Below, one piece after another: positions 14,221 to 22,808 of a stretch of 23,248 nt of DNA. Each line of letters opens with the position of its first letter. Position 1 is the first letter of the stretch. Under the pieces are notes generated by a model. It made no database searches. It was not told where the DNA came from and saw nothing but the letters and a program-made list of their open reading frames with translations. The position numbers and the translations under genes are program-made. The DNA comes from Hyphomicrobiales bacterium (GTDB lineage: Bacteria > Pseudomonadota > Alphaproteobacteria > Rhizobiales > Aestuariivirgaceae): contig JADJVV010000017.1 in the NCBI GenBank assembly GCA_016710435.1, positions 1 to 23,248 on the forward strand. The letters run 5' to 3'.

Positions 14221-15935
14221 CGACATACCCCGCGCGGCTGCCAGCGAATCCGCTGACGCCGCAAGGCTCTTACTATGCGCTGAATGGGATTCACCCCCGC
14301 GTGTGCCTGCTGTCATGGGACGGGACGCAGGTGTTTGACCTCATGGGCGGCGGCGCGATTGCCGACCGGTTCACCGCACCAGAGAGCGTCCACATCACGT
14401 CCCCGCCAAAGGGTCTGATCGCCAACTGGACGATGATCGACCAGCAGGGCGCGAACGAGGATGGCGTGACGTTCGTCAATGCCGCCAACGAGCCGCTAGA
14501 GATCGACTTGCCGGTGCGGTGTGTGGCCCGCGACGGCAAGCATCTCCGCAAAGTCGTCCGCACTCTACTGGCATCAATCGACTCGAAACGTACTGCGACC
14601 CTCTCGTTCTGGACGCCGGAACTGGGCTACTGGTCCACTCCCGTGCGCTGGTTCAAGGCACCGCCCGAGGGGTACAAGATCGGCGGGCAGCACCGCAGCA
14701 CAGAGGTGACGTTGCGGCTCCGTGGCGACGGTGGCTTCTGGCGCGGCCTGCCCGACGTGGGGGAGTTCCGGTTCGCCTACGCCGACGTTCAGGACACGTT
14801 CGCCACCGACTACGAAACCGGGCTGGGGCCGAACTGGCCCGTCCTGACCACGGGCAAGGGCGGCGGCTTCCCGTACGTCAACCACGGCAAGGCGCGCTGG
14901 CGCGATGATCCGAAGCGGACGTTCTTTACCTCGGGCCGCACCTATGTCGCGGGGCCGCACAAGGATTTCGAGTCCGAGACGAACTTTCAGGTCGCCGAGA
15001 TTGATCTGGGTTCGTTCATCGAACTTGGTGCCGCTGTTGATATTTGGCTGCGGATGGGCCGTCGTGAGGATGGCTCATGGAACGGGTACGGCGTTCGGGC
15101 GCGGATCACCAACGCCACGGTCGAGGTGACCTCGTTCAACAACTATCACGAAACGCTGATCGCCTGGTGGCTGATCCTTTTGCTGCCCTTGCTGGGCGAG
15201 ACGCTGCGGTTCGAGGCCGGCGATCCCGAGACGGGCGACGAGCGGGTGTTCCGTATCAAGCGCGGGTACATCGGCGACGGCAGAACAGTTTTGCAGTGGC
15301 GAGACGCGGCGGCAGTCACACCGTTGGGTGAGGACTTCCGTGGTGTCGGCTTCGGCGGGTATGCGGCCGGGGCGATCATCACCCAAGGGACGCCGGGTGC
15401 GGTGTCGGAGTTCCGCGCGGGCGATGCGTCGGCGACCGAGCAGACCGGCTTCATCGAGCGGCTGAACATCGGCACCGAGCCGCGCTGGGACACCTACACC
15501 TGTTACGGGCCGGGGACTTTCGAGATCGCGGCGGGACCGGGTTCGACGGAGATGGTGAAGTTCGGGCCGCTGCTGCCGAATCAGATTGTGCGGCTCAACT
15601 CCGATCATTCCAAGCGTGTCGTGACGGATCTGACCTCGGTGCCGTCAACCGCTGCGGAACTCTTGGAGTACCGCGCCGCCCTGGCCGAGTTGGAGTCCCT
15701 GGCACCCATCGGCAACATCGGGCCGACGGTGAACGCCAACGCTTCCGGGTTCGGCATATCGCCACCACAGGGCAACCTTAATCGCCTGCTCGAAGGCCGG
15801 TTCTCGCGCCCGATCCCACCGAAGCCCGCGGGTGGCTCAGCGGTGAGCACACATGTGGCGGTGAAGATTACCGGCGGCAACTCCAGCTCGCGGGTGATAG
15901 CCCGTGGAGTTCCCCAACGGCGCTACCCCCAATGA
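14217..15935 (+). CDS. Minor tail protein (distal-tail-like) with lectin-like insertion
   Basis: A 572-residue protein starting at GTG 14217, overlapping the tape measure stop (GTGA). An in-frame open stretch upstream lies inside the tape measure and is not used. The N-terminal 180 residues (NPLTPQGSYYALNGIHP, WDGTQVFDLMGG, FWTPELGYWSTPVRWF) fit a distal tail protein, the hub of the tail tip. Residues about 190-405 look like a concanavalin-type jelly roll (DTFATDYETGLGPNW, then GYGVRARITNATVEV) and carry a strikingly hydrophobic LIAWWLILLLPLL at 314-326. The domain reading is inference. The stop lies in a 17-bp tandem repeat. Confidence 0.82.
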   Translation: MTTYPARLPANPLTPQGSYYALNGIHPRVCLLSWDGTQVFDLMGGGAIADRFTAPESVHITSPPKGLIANWTMIDQQGANEDGVTFVNAANEPLEIDLPVRCVARDGKHLRKVVRTLLASIDSKRTATLSFWTPELGYWSTPVRWFKAPPEGYKIGGQHRSTEVTLRLRGDGGFWRGLPDVGEFRFAYADVQDTFATDYETGLGPNWPVLTTGKGGGFPYVNHGKARWRDDPKRTFFTSGRTYVAGPHKDFESETNFQVAEIDLGSFIELGAAVDIWLRMGRREDGSWNGYGVRARITNATVEVTSFNNYHETLIAWWLILLLPLLGETLRFEAGDPETGDERVFRIKRGYIGDGRTVLQWRDAAAVTPLGEDFRGVGFGGYAAGAIITQGTPGAVSEFRAGDASATEQTGFIERLNIGTEPRWDTYTCYGPGTFEIAAGPGSTEMVKFGPLLPNQIVRLNSDHSKRVVTDLTSVPSTAAELLEYRAALAELESLAPIGNIGPTVNANASGFGISPPQGNLNRLLEGRFSRPIPPKPAGGSAVSTHVAVKITGGNSSSRVIARGVPQRRYPQ

Positions 15936-15952
15936 GGCGCTACCCCCAATGA
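15919..15952 (+). repeat. 17-bp perfect tandem duplication across a stop/start junction
   Basis: GGCGCTACCCCCAATGA occurs at 15919-15935 and immediately again at 15936-15952. The first copy contains the stop of the preceding minor tail gene. The second copy supplies ATG 15949 (and ATG 15952 begins on its last base) for the next gene. With a single copy the junction would be a normal ATGA-type overlap. In the present form the first copy's ATG (15932) would only encode a six-residue peptide ending at 15952. The unit length is not a multiple of three. Confidence 0.95.
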
Positions 15953-17679
15953 TGAGCCCCGAGCAGGTCGAGACGCTCAAGAACCAGTTGGTGTCCGGTG
16001 TCGCGCACTTGCAAGCCGAGGCGTCTGATCAGCTTGCCGAGGCGTTCAACACCGACAACACCGACTACCGCGTCACGGTGTTCGACAAGTTTTGGAACCG
16101 CATCGGTGAGGCTGCCGACTACATCGACATTTCGGGCACCATCCCACGCAACGCCGCACCGCAGGCAACGCTGCGACTGGCGGGCGGGCACTGGCTCGAT
16201 GAGTACCTGTCGGCGTGCGAGCAGACGATGGTCGGTGTCCTCATTGAAACCGAGGGCATCAGCGAGGCGTTTTACGTCAAGCGGCACCGGGAGAAGCTGG
16301 GCGAGGACGGGAAAGTCGTTCTCACAAGCGAACTCGTCGGCATCTGGGACATTTTGAACTATCTGCCGATCTGGCCGTCGTGGTATCTGCCGTTGCAATC
16401 GCAGCCATTCTCACACGCCGTCTACGCCTCACCTATTTGCACGGTGCTGGAAGCTGCCGCGGCGCAACAGTCGTTCCGTATCCAGTCGGGCATCAACGAG
16501 TTCCTAAACAACGCGCTGTCGCTAAACCTGGATGTGCGTACGTGGTTCGGGACGATCTTGCAGTCCATCGAGAACAACGGCCAGGTCGGCGACACGCTGA
16601 AAACGCCGCTGTACGTGGTGCGCACCGGCCTGCTGCGGGACACGTCGCCGGTGTTCATCAAGACGGTTCGGATGACGACGGTCGGGCAACTGGTGCAGGA
16701 GATCACCCCGGCGTACGGCGTCGATGTGCGCGTCTACCTGTGGCTGCCGGGGATGCCGCAACCCGACGTGTGGGCCAACCTGACGCACCCGACATACGTG
16801 ATGACCGTGAAGGACCGCAGCCAGATCGAAGGCCCGACGAAAACGATTCTGGATTCGGCGCTGCGGACCATCGTGGACGCGCAAGGCTCGATCCTTGGGA
16901 AAACGCTTGACCCGCTGCTGAACCCGTCTGGCAACTATGTGCCCGAGGGATTGTTCACCGCTGAGATTTTAGGTATCGACTTCGTGCCGCCGTACGCGGT
17001 GCTGGTGACCCCGGATCTGATCGTCGCAGACGGGGAGGTGGTACGGGACCGGTCTGCGCTCATCACTTACGAAATTGTCCGCAACACACCCCTTGGCTGG
17101 CAACACATCATCGGCGGCAAGTCCCCGAAGTGGCTCAACGACCTCATCAATGCCTGGCTGTCCTTCGTCATCGACATGGCCATGATCGTCATCGGATTCA
17201 CGGGCGTACCAAGCAATCTGCTGGACGGGTTCCTCAACGATGCGTTCTTCGCGTTCGAGATGATCCAGCACTACACCCGGCGTTCCGATGTCGGCCCGTT
17301 CCATCCCGCCATCGAGGTTGTTACCCCGACCAACTCCAGCCCATATAACCTGGAGGCGTTTTTCCAGTTCGTCCAAGTGCTGTGGAACTCAAGGGGTTAC
17401 ACGACCGCGACCGCCACATTCCGTGGTCAGAACGGGCCGCACAAGCTCGGGCGTGACATCTTCCCCGGCGCACTGATGACCCTCGTGTACTGCTCGCGGA
17501 CGAAGATGTTCACCGATTACATCGAGTTGGTGTCGTTCAAATCTGACCGCCGCACGCGCGAACTGACCGTCCAGATGGGCGACGGGAAAGCGTTGCAACA
17601 CCCGATTGCGCAGCTCCGCAACAACATCAGCGAACTGTTCGCGGGCATCAACGTTCTAGCCCTGACGCCGAATTCCTAG
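15949..17679 (+). CDS. Minor tail protein (tail tip, Tal-like position)
   Basis: A 576-residue protein. I prefer ATG 15949, or the adjacent ATG 15952, because the tandem repeat shows these were probably the original overlap start. GTG 15904 in frame would give 591 residues and has only a weak ribosome site. Recognisable stretches are YRVTVFDKFWNRIGEAADYI, PQATLRLAGGHWLDEYLSAC, LVGIWDILNYLPIWPSWYLP and FYVKRHREKLG, the style of large actinophage minor tail proteins encoded second after the tape measure. Residues near 430-470 contain a hydrophobic segment (LINAWLSFVIDMAMIVIGFTG region), which may be buried or membrane-interacting. Probably a tail-tip baseplate hub component. Confidence 0.82.
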   Translation: MMSPEQVETLKNQLVSGVAHLQAEASDQLAEAFNTDNTDYRVTVFDKFWNRIGEAADYIDISGTIPRNAAPQATLRLAGGHWLDEYLSACEQTMVGVLIETEGISEAFYVKRHREKLGEDGKVVLTSELVGIWDILNYLPIWPSWYLPLQSQPFSHAVYASPICTVLEAAAAQQSFRIQSGINEFLNNALSLNLDVRTWFGTILQSIENNGQVGDTLKTPLYVVRTGLLRDTSPVFIKTVRMTTVGQLVQEITPAYGVDVRVYLWLPGMPQPDVWANLTHPTYVMTVKDRSQIEGPTKTILDSALRTIVDAQGSILGKTLDPLLNPSGNYVPEGLFTAEILGIDFVPPYAVLVTPDLIVADGEVVRDRSALITYEIVRNTPLGWQHIIGGKSPKWLNDLINAWLSFVIDMAMIVIGFTGVPSNLLDGFLNDAFFAFEMIQHYTRRSDVGPFHPAIEVVTPTNSSPYNLEAFFQFVQVLWNSRGYTTATATFRGQNGPHKLGRDIFPGALMTLVYCSRTKMFTDYIELVSFKSDRRTRELTVQMGDGKALQHPIAQLRNNISELFAGINVLALTPNS

Positions 17680-17692
17680 AGGGAGACTTCCG

Positions 17693-18553
17693 TTGGCCAC
17701 ACAACCACGCTCCACGTCGCGGATTGTCGTCCGTGACGGCAAAGAGTGGATCGAAGTCGACATGGCGAAGTTCATCATGCCGAAGGACTGGTCGCCGGAT
17801 TCGGGGATGTATCTGCTGATCGCGGCGCCGGCTGGTGGCATCGGCGGGTTCGCGGCGTTGGCGACCGGCCCCCGTGGATTCTCTCCGACGTTCGTGGTGT
17901 CCTCTGCGACAACGCTTCCCGCTGGCGAGTCGGTGACGGTGGGATCTTCCGAGCTGGCCCCGGCGACCGAGGTTGCGGGTCCGCTGATCGGCCTGGACTT
18001 CGCTATTCCTGCGGGCGCTGACGGTGCTCCCGGTGCGGCGCTGGTGACGCCCGAGGATTACGGCGACACTCCCACGGTCGGGCAGGCGATGCAGGTCGCG
18101 GCGGGCGGCTCGGAGTTCGAGCTGGTGTGGCCGAAGGTGTGCGGCATTCACTACCCGGCTGCGGTGACGGCGGTTCCATCGGGCACAGGCGGCTCCCCGG
18201 TGAACTGCACGGTCATCGACATACCGTCGGGCAAGTACAACTTTGACTACAAGGTCATCCCGTTCGGGACGTGCCAGATCGCGGGCAGCTCAACGAACCT
18301 GCGGGTGGATCTGGTCGCCCGGTACAACGGCAGCAGCGGCGATGACATCGGTCGATGCTTCGGGCTGTCCGGGCAGAACGACCGTCTGACCATCAGCCCC
18401 GGTCCTGTTGCGGGCGCGGCGAGTTCGGTGGGCAAGACGACCGCCGGGGATGGCTGCCAAATCTACTTCAACACTGAGCGCCAGACGGGTTCGGCGACGT
18501 ATCAGGCATCAGCCTCCTACATGCGGTTCTTCTGTGTGGTGGTTCCCGCGTGA
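17693..18553 (+). CDS. Minor tail protein
   Basis: A 286-residue protein beginning with TTG at 17693, supported by GAGGGAG at 17679-17685, seven bases upstream; no ATG or GTG is as well placed. The start reads MATQPRSTSRIVVRDGKEWI. Residues about 55-105 (LATGPRGFSPTFVVSSATT through FAIPAGADGAPGA) form the short repeat-like motif found in several actinophage minor tail proteins, with a brief Gly-x-y run. The C-terminal half is beta-rich. The next gene overlaps by 4 bp. Its exact role in the tail tip is unknown. Confidence 0.75.
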   Translation: MATQPRSTSRIVVRDGKEWIEVDMAKFIMPKDWSPDSGMYLLIAAPAGGIGGFAALATGPRGFSPTFVVSSATTLPAGESVTVGSSELAPATEVAGPLIGLDFAIPAGADGAPGAALVTPEDYGDTPTVGQAMQVAAGGSEFELVWPKVCGIHYPAAVTAVPSGTGGSPVNCTVIDIPSGKYNFDYKVIPFGTCQIAGSSTNLRVDLVARYNGSSGDDIGRCFGLSGQNDRLTISPGPVAGAASSVGKTTAGDGCQIYFNTERQTGSATYQASASYMRFFCVVVPA

Positions 18554-19491
18554 CCGATGAGTGGCCGCAGATTTTCGACCGCGTCGGCCAGGTGCCGGGT
18601 GGCGCTGCGGGGTCGAAGCAACTCACCGAGCAGGACGTTCAAGACCGCTGGGCGTGGGTCAACAAGCGCAACGCCTCGGACATCGCCATCTCGATGGGCG
18701 GGGTGGACACCGGGGATGACTTCGACCCATGGGGGTCTATCGCGGCATCGTTCACCGCGCACACCGAAGCTATTGCCACCCTTGAGGAAATCGCCGCGCT
18801 GAACTCGTCGCCCGCATATCTGGCAGACATTCAGGACATGGTGACCGTGCCCCGCCGGGACTGTGCGGTGTACGGCGAGGAACTGTCGGCCTACACCGAC
18901 ATCTTGGCGGGAATCCAGTGCCCGATCACGACGCACTACCACTACCTGAACACCAGCGTCATCAGGCCGGAAGTGGTCATCGGTGCATCACAGGGAACCA
19001 TCTACTACACCCCCGTGATCGTGGATCGTATCGGCGCGCTCATGGGTGTTCGCTGGATGACCGGCCCTGACTACCTGTTCAGCATCGACTACTACGAAAT
19101 GGCGCTGTGCGCCCTGGACATCAGCAGCGGCGACCTCGTCAAGCTCTGGGGTTCCGGCAACATCAAGGACGGCCTACCGGCGGGATCGGGCGGGCTCATC
19201 GAGGCGTATATCGAGTTCGACTTCGACCCCGCACAGATCACCACACCAGGGCAGGTCTTGTTCGTGGCGCACCAGCAGACCGCGCCGGGAGGTTTACAGC
19301 AGCCGCGCCGCCTGGCCGCAGCGATGGCACCCAATGCGGGCCGCCCCGATCAGATCCTTGACGCGGCAACCTATCTGGCTGACGACTACTCGCAGGGCAT
19401 CCCGTCGTCAATCGACTTCGCATCGCTGACGCGGGAGAACCGTTTCATCCCGTGGGGTGCCGTGCGTGTCGACACTTCGGTGACGACGTGA
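18550..19491 (+). CDS. Minor tail protein
   Basis: A 313-residue protein from GTG 18550, overlapping the previous stop. It opens with TDEWPQIFDRVGQVPGGAAG and a helical EQDVQDRWAWVNKRNASDIA. The middle holds VPRRDCAVYGEELSAYTDI and PITTHYHYLNTSVIRPEVV, followed by beta-rich sequence typical of receptor-contacting or structural tail-tip proteins (YYTPVIVDRIGALMGVRW). It ends with ENRFIPWGAVRVDTSV. No enzymatic motif is seen. Its place in the cluster supports a structural tail role. Confidence 0.7.
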   Translation: MTDEWPQIFDRVGQVPGGAAGSKQLTEQDVQDRWAWVNKRNASDIAISMGGVDTGDDFDPWGSIAASFTAHTEAIATLEEIAALNSSPAYLADIQDMVTVPRRDCAVYGEELSAYTDILAGIQCPITTHYHYLNTSVIRPEVVIGASQGTIYYTPVIVDRIGALMGVRWMTGPDYLFSIDYYEMALCALDISSGDLVKLWGSGNIKDGLPAGSGGLIEAYIEFDFDPAQITTPGQVLFVAHQQTAPGGLQQPRRLAAAMAPNAGRPDQILDAATYLADDYSQGIPSSIDFASLTRENRFIPWGAVRVDTSVTT

Positions 19492-19715
19492 TGACGGCCG
19501 AACAGATGGCCGATCTTGCCGCGTCGGGCCGCTACTGGTGGATGCGCGCCGATGGCACCTTCTACGCCACAGCTGCCCGTGACGCGGGAACTGACTTCTA
19601 CCTGTTGGACGCCTCCCCGGAATGGGTCGCCCAATGGGGCGGCGACTGGGGCCAGGCCGTCGAGGTGCTGGCCCCGCTCTTTCCTAAGCTTGATGAACAC
19701 CGAGAGGAATCCTGA
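19491..19715 (+). CDS. Small tail-cluster protein, unknown function
   Basis: A 74-residue protein. ATG 19491 shares its first base with the previous stop; GTG 19488, immediately before, is an equivalent alternative. The sequence is Trp/Tyr-rich (GRYWWMRADGTFYATAARD, then FYLLDASPEWVAQWGGDW), with an acidic tail. It has no membrane segment and no recognised family. The overlap on both sides (TGATG at 19713-19717) places it firmly in the minor tail operon, so a small virion component or tail assembly factor is likely. Confidence 0.65.
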   Translation: MTAEQMADLAASGRYWWMRADGTFYATAARDAGTDFYLLDASPEWVAQWGGDWGQAVEVLAPLFPKLDEHREES

Positions 19716-20104
19716 TGGCTGATCTAGGCCCCGCCGAATGGCTCGTAAACGCCTGGCTGGCAGCGACGTTCAACCCGGCGGCACCGTTCTCGATCCCCGG
19801 CGTGTATCTGCAACTGCACACCGGGTTGCCGGGTGCTGCAGGTACGGCGAACGCTCTGGCCGACACCGACCGCCAGCCGGTCGCGTTCTCCGCTGCCGAC
19901 GACGGCACCATCACCACCGCAGGAGCCGCTGCCGAATACCTGATCGGCGACGACGGGACCGTCACGCACGGATCGCTGTGGACGGCGCTGGAGTCGGGGA
20001 CGTGGTTCTGGAACGTCATTGCCACCCATCCGGTGACGGTGGTGGAAGGTGACGTGCTCACCCTGTCTGACGGGCTGACGTTCACGCTGGACGGCTGGGT
20101 CTGA
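19715..20104 (+). CDS. Minor tail / tail-fibre-type protein
   Basis: A 129-residue protein from ATG 19715. The features ADLGPAEWLVNAWLAATF, GVYLQLHTGLPGAAGTANAL and RQPVAFSAADDG match a common phage tail protein family with a YVxLHTGDPGxxGTxN core and a beta-sandwich layout. The end (VVEGDVLTLSDGLTFTLDGW) fits that fold. ATG overlaps the previous stop, and its own stop overlaps the next start by one base. Probably a tail-tip decoration or fibre-attachment protein. Confidence 0.72.
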   Translation: MADLGPAEWLVNAWLAATFNPAAPFSIPGVYLQLHTGLPGAAGTANALADTDRQPVAFSAADDGTITTAGAAAEYLIGDDGTVTHGSLWTALESGTWFWNVIATHPVTVVEGDVLTLSDGLTFTLDGWV

Positions 20105-20919
20105 TGCCGGTAACCCGCATCGCAGCGGCACAGCGGTACGCCGAGATTGGCGCCGGTTCAGCAGCCGGGAGTACGTCGACATCGCTGCCGGTCCCGACGG
20201 CTGACTACACGTATGCGGTCGCGGCTATCGGCTGGGTCGGCGGCGTGGACATCTCGTCGGACGTTTTCAACATCACCCTCGGCGGCGTCGGTGGCACGCC
20301 ACTGTTCGCCACACCGCTGCATTTCGACTCCAACAAGTCGATGCTGTGGGGGCTGATCTTCGCCGACCCCGACCCCGCAACCCTTGCCGCGACCTACAGT
20401 TCGGTGGCAACAGAACTGTTCAACCGCAACCTGTTCCTCGTGGCCGGCGTGTGGTCGCAGGTCACCCCGTTGGACCTGGGCAGCATCTCGGACAGTGTCG
20501 TGACGGCGGTCGGGTCCGGCTCGGTCACATCTTCGGGCATCACGGTGCCGTCGCTGAATCCCGCCAACCGGGTCATCTCCGCGCACATGGTCGGTGCGGG
20601 GCGAAAGATCACCGGATTCAACAGGACTCGCGTGGCATCGGCTGCGGGGTTCTATGGCGGTCAGGTGATCCTCGGTGAAGCGCGCGGCGCATCCTCGGTG
20701 ACCTCGACCATCACCCATGACGCCACGACATCGAAGTGGGCGGGGTTCGGTTTGAACCTCGGGCCGACGCCGGTTGAGTGCGGCATGTCCGACACGGTGA
20801 AGCTGAACCCGTCGCAGACCTTCGGCGGTGGCCTGTACCGGATCGCCACGCCGCATCCTGACCGTGAGTGGATCATCCCGCCCGTCGGATCGGCGAACCC
20901 GCTCGGACCTGGCGGGTAA
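20104..20919 (+). CDS. Minor tail protein, unknown specific role
   Basis: A 271-residue protein starting at ATG 20104. Sequence is Ser/Gly/Thr/Val-rich and beta-dominant (TYAVAAIGWVGGVDISSDVF, ITLGGVGGTPLFATPLHF, SVTSSGITVPSLNPANRV), with residues about 205-240 near KWAGFGLNLGPTPVEC. The C-terminus is a short extended segment (REWIIPPVGSANPLGPGG). No catalytic motif is evident. Position between two conserved small tail genes supports a tail-tip or fibre component. Confidence 0.68.
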   Translation: MPVTRIAAAQRYAEIGAGSAAGSTSTSLPVPTADYTYAVAAIGWVGGVDISSDVFNITLGGVGGTPLFATPLHFDSNKSMLWGLIFADPDPATLAATYSSVATELFNRNLFLVAGVWSQVTPLDLGSISDSVVTAVGSGSVTSSGITVPSLNPANRVISAHMVGAGRKITGFNRTRVASAAGFYGGQVILGEARGASSVTSTITHDATTSKWAGFGLNLGPTPVECGMSDTVKLNPSQTFGGGLYRIATPHPDREWIIPPVGSANPLGPGG

Positions 20920-20947
20920 CTTCTCTGTGTCCGCCGATGGTGTCGCA

Positions 20948-21217
20948 ATGCCCGTCTGGGAGAAGGACATTGACGACACCTTGGAATACACGCTGTACTG
21001 GCCTAACCATATTGTCGATGACGACGAGATCGTGGCGGTCGAATACACGTCGTCGGGATCACTGCGGGTTGTCGCGCAGGCGTTCGAGGGTGTGATGACG
21101 CAGGTCTGGCTGTCGAACGCCGCGGCTCATGTCCAACACCTTGTGCGGGTACGCATTTCAACACGGCACGGACGGCGACATGATCGGACCTTCTACATAA
21201 CGGGAGTGAATAACTAA
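20948..21217 (+). CDS. Small minor tail protein (WEKD..D..LEY family style)
   Basis: An 89-residue protein. ATG 20948 gives MPVWEKDIDDTLEYTLYWPN, matching the start of short phage proteins with a KDPDDxLDYxxDW opening. GTG 20927 would add seven residues and sits better after a GGCGGGT at 20911-20917. Strand-rich middle (DDDEIVAVEYTSSGSLRVVA) and a conserved-looking end (VRVRISTRHGRRHDRTFYIT) fit a single beta-sandwich domain. The stop overlaps the tail-spike start by one base. Frequently such genes sit just before fibre or spike genes. Confidence 0.65.
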   Translation: MPVWEKDIDDTLEYTLYWPNHIVDDDEIVAVEYTSSGSLRVVAQAFEGVMTQVWLSNAAAHVQHLVRVRISTRHGRRHDRTFYITGVNN

Positions 21218-22726
21218 TGGCCAAGGTGACGATCAGCAGCGAGCTGGTTCGAGATCCAACGGGTCGCCAGGACAACCGCCCGTGGTACGTGTTCGGCGAG
21301 GGGTATCAGCCCGCCACGGACGGTCTGGTCACTCCGCGCCGGTCGCGCCCGATCTATCCGGTCGCCGGGACTCTGTCATTCGAGGTCGAAGCCGGCAAGC
21401 ACGTTTGGATCGAGAACCCCAGCGGTGACCAGTATTACGTCACGATTGGCGACGAGGATCAGGATCTGGAAGATCTGCTCGCCACCGCCGTTGGTGTGCC
21501 GCCCGATTCGAGTCAGGACTTGCTCGACGCCGCCGTCGAGACTTTCGTTGAGAACAATCCGGGCTACCCGTGGAGTGGTGTCGCCGAAAAGCCCGCCGTC
21601 ATCGCAGCAGGTGCCACCGCCGAGGATGCCCTGATCGCAGTGTCGGCGACGGTGACGGGCCGGTCGCTGCTGTGGTCGGCGGATGCTGCGGGCGCGCGGG
21701 ATGCGATTGGTGCGGCTAGGCGTCTCGCCGTCTGTGGACGATTATGCTGCGGACCCGACTGGCGTGGCGTTCTCTGACGCCGCCGTCGCGGCGGCACGCG
21801 CAGCACTGGGCGACAGTCCGACGGCGATGGCGGGTCTTCGGCGTCGGCACATACAAGATCGCCAACGACATCACCCTGTTCAAGGCGGGCCAGTATGTCG
21901 AAGGCCAAGGCTCTGGGGCTACCACTATCGACTACAGGGGCAGCGATGGAGGCCCGCTCACCTTTCGGGAAGCTTCCGTCGCCCTGGCCTCACCACAAGG
22001 GTCATCGACCGTCCGGGGTCTGACGATCTACGGGTGGTCAGCGGGGAACAATACGTGGGGCCTGCGGTATGGCGACATCGGCGAGTTCCACGTCCGCGAC
22101 CTCCGCATCGTGGGATTCGGCGGCACGGGAAGTAAGGGACTGTGGGGCGACAACCGGTACTCATTTCGGGCGGTGCCAGATACAGGCATCGGTAGAAAAA
22201 TGCGCTGAGTGCGTCGTTTTCGAGAACAACACCGGATACAACGTCGACACTGCTGGCAGCTTCGATTACAGCTCATACGATCTTGCGGTGCAGGCGAATG
22301 TCGGCCAGAACGGTGTCGCCATCCGCAAAGGCTCCGTCGCAGTTTCTTCCGGCAGCCCAGGTACGCAGTTCGTCGGTGTGGACATGAAGATTCGCGGCAA
22401 CTTCGGCACCCACGCATCGGCGAACGGTGGTGTGGCTTTCGGGGTGGGCGTCGAAGGTGACTCAACCGATGCAGTGGTTTGCCGCCGCGACGAACACGGT
22501 GTATTACGTGCGGCTAACATTCCCGACAGCGAAGTCCCGTTCGATTCGAGTCGAGACGGCGAACATCGCCAACTTCGGGGGTGTCGTCGTGCCTTCGGGT
22601 GAAACTGTCACCCGTCCGGGCGGGGAGATCCACAAGCGCATGGTGATCCTCGGTGGCTCATTGCACGGTCGGCGCGCTAACGGAAACACCGCCTCTGATC
22701 CGGCGACCCAGCTGCACCCGTTTTGA
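21217..22726 (+). pseudogene. Tail spike (beta-helix) gene interrupted by four apparent single-base insertions
   Basis: ATG 21217 opens a protein whose first reading ends at 21777, but homologous-looking sequence continues in successive frames to 22726. Switches occur near 21717, 21832-21834, 22168-22170 and 22478-22480. Each moves the frame by +1. Removing one base at each gives a continuous 501-residue product: an N-terminal attachment domain (1-100), a helical linker (LDAAVETFVENNPGYPW), VSPSVDDYAADPTGVAF, then a right-handed beta-helix-like region (FGVGTYKIANDITLF, VEGQGSGATTIDYRG, ECVVFENNTGYNVDTAGS). This is the usual plan of pectate-lyase-like tail spikes that bind or cleave surface glycans. 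Whether the breaks are real or sequencing errors is unknown. Confidence 0.75.
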
Positions 22727-22781
22727 AACGTTTGCGCACTATGTTGGCGAAACTGCTAGGCTGTGATTCAGTCCTCAGCCT
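22719..22781 (+). other. Gap with inverted repeats after the tail spike
   Basis: CGTTTTGAAACG (22719-22730) is a near-palindrome spanning the spike stop codon. AGGCTG (22758-22763) and CAGCCT (22776-22781) form a perfect 6-bp inverted repeat with a 12-base spacer. This is the only gene-free gap between the spike and downstream sequence. It could end the tail transcript and start the next module, but neither element is a convincing terminator alone and no clear promoter is present. Confidence 0.3.
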
Positions 22782-22808
22782 TGATCGTAGGGGGCACGGG
22801 GTGGATGA

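Noticed and set aside
13453..14316. Minus-strand frame of 287 codons opposite the tape measure end
   Set aside because: Antisense to the tape measure with Arg/Ser/His-rich composition and no ribosome site or neighbours on that strand.
15904..15948. GTG 15904 as start of the second minor tail gene after the distal-tail protein
   Set aside because: Weak ribosome site, and the tandem duplication explains ATG 15949/15952 as the ancestral overlap start. It remains possible.
18000..18040. Collagen-like repeat in the minor tail protein at 17693
   Set aside because: Only a very short Gly-x-y run (AGADGAPGA) is present, too little to call a collagen domain or a hydroxylase substrate.
20158..21048. 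Minus-strand frame of 296 codons opposite minor tail genes
   Set aside because: Composition and full overlap with well-coupled plus-strand genes indicate a shadow frame.
21700..22500. Programmed frameshifting as the cause of the spike gene breaks
   Set aside because: Four separate sites without shared slippery motifs or stop contexts make regulated frameshifting very unlikely compared with insertions.
22732..22763. A promoter with TTGCGC and TAGGCT before the sequence at 22809
   Set aside because: The 19-base spacing and weak boxes are no better than chance in this sequence, so it is not listed as a promoter.
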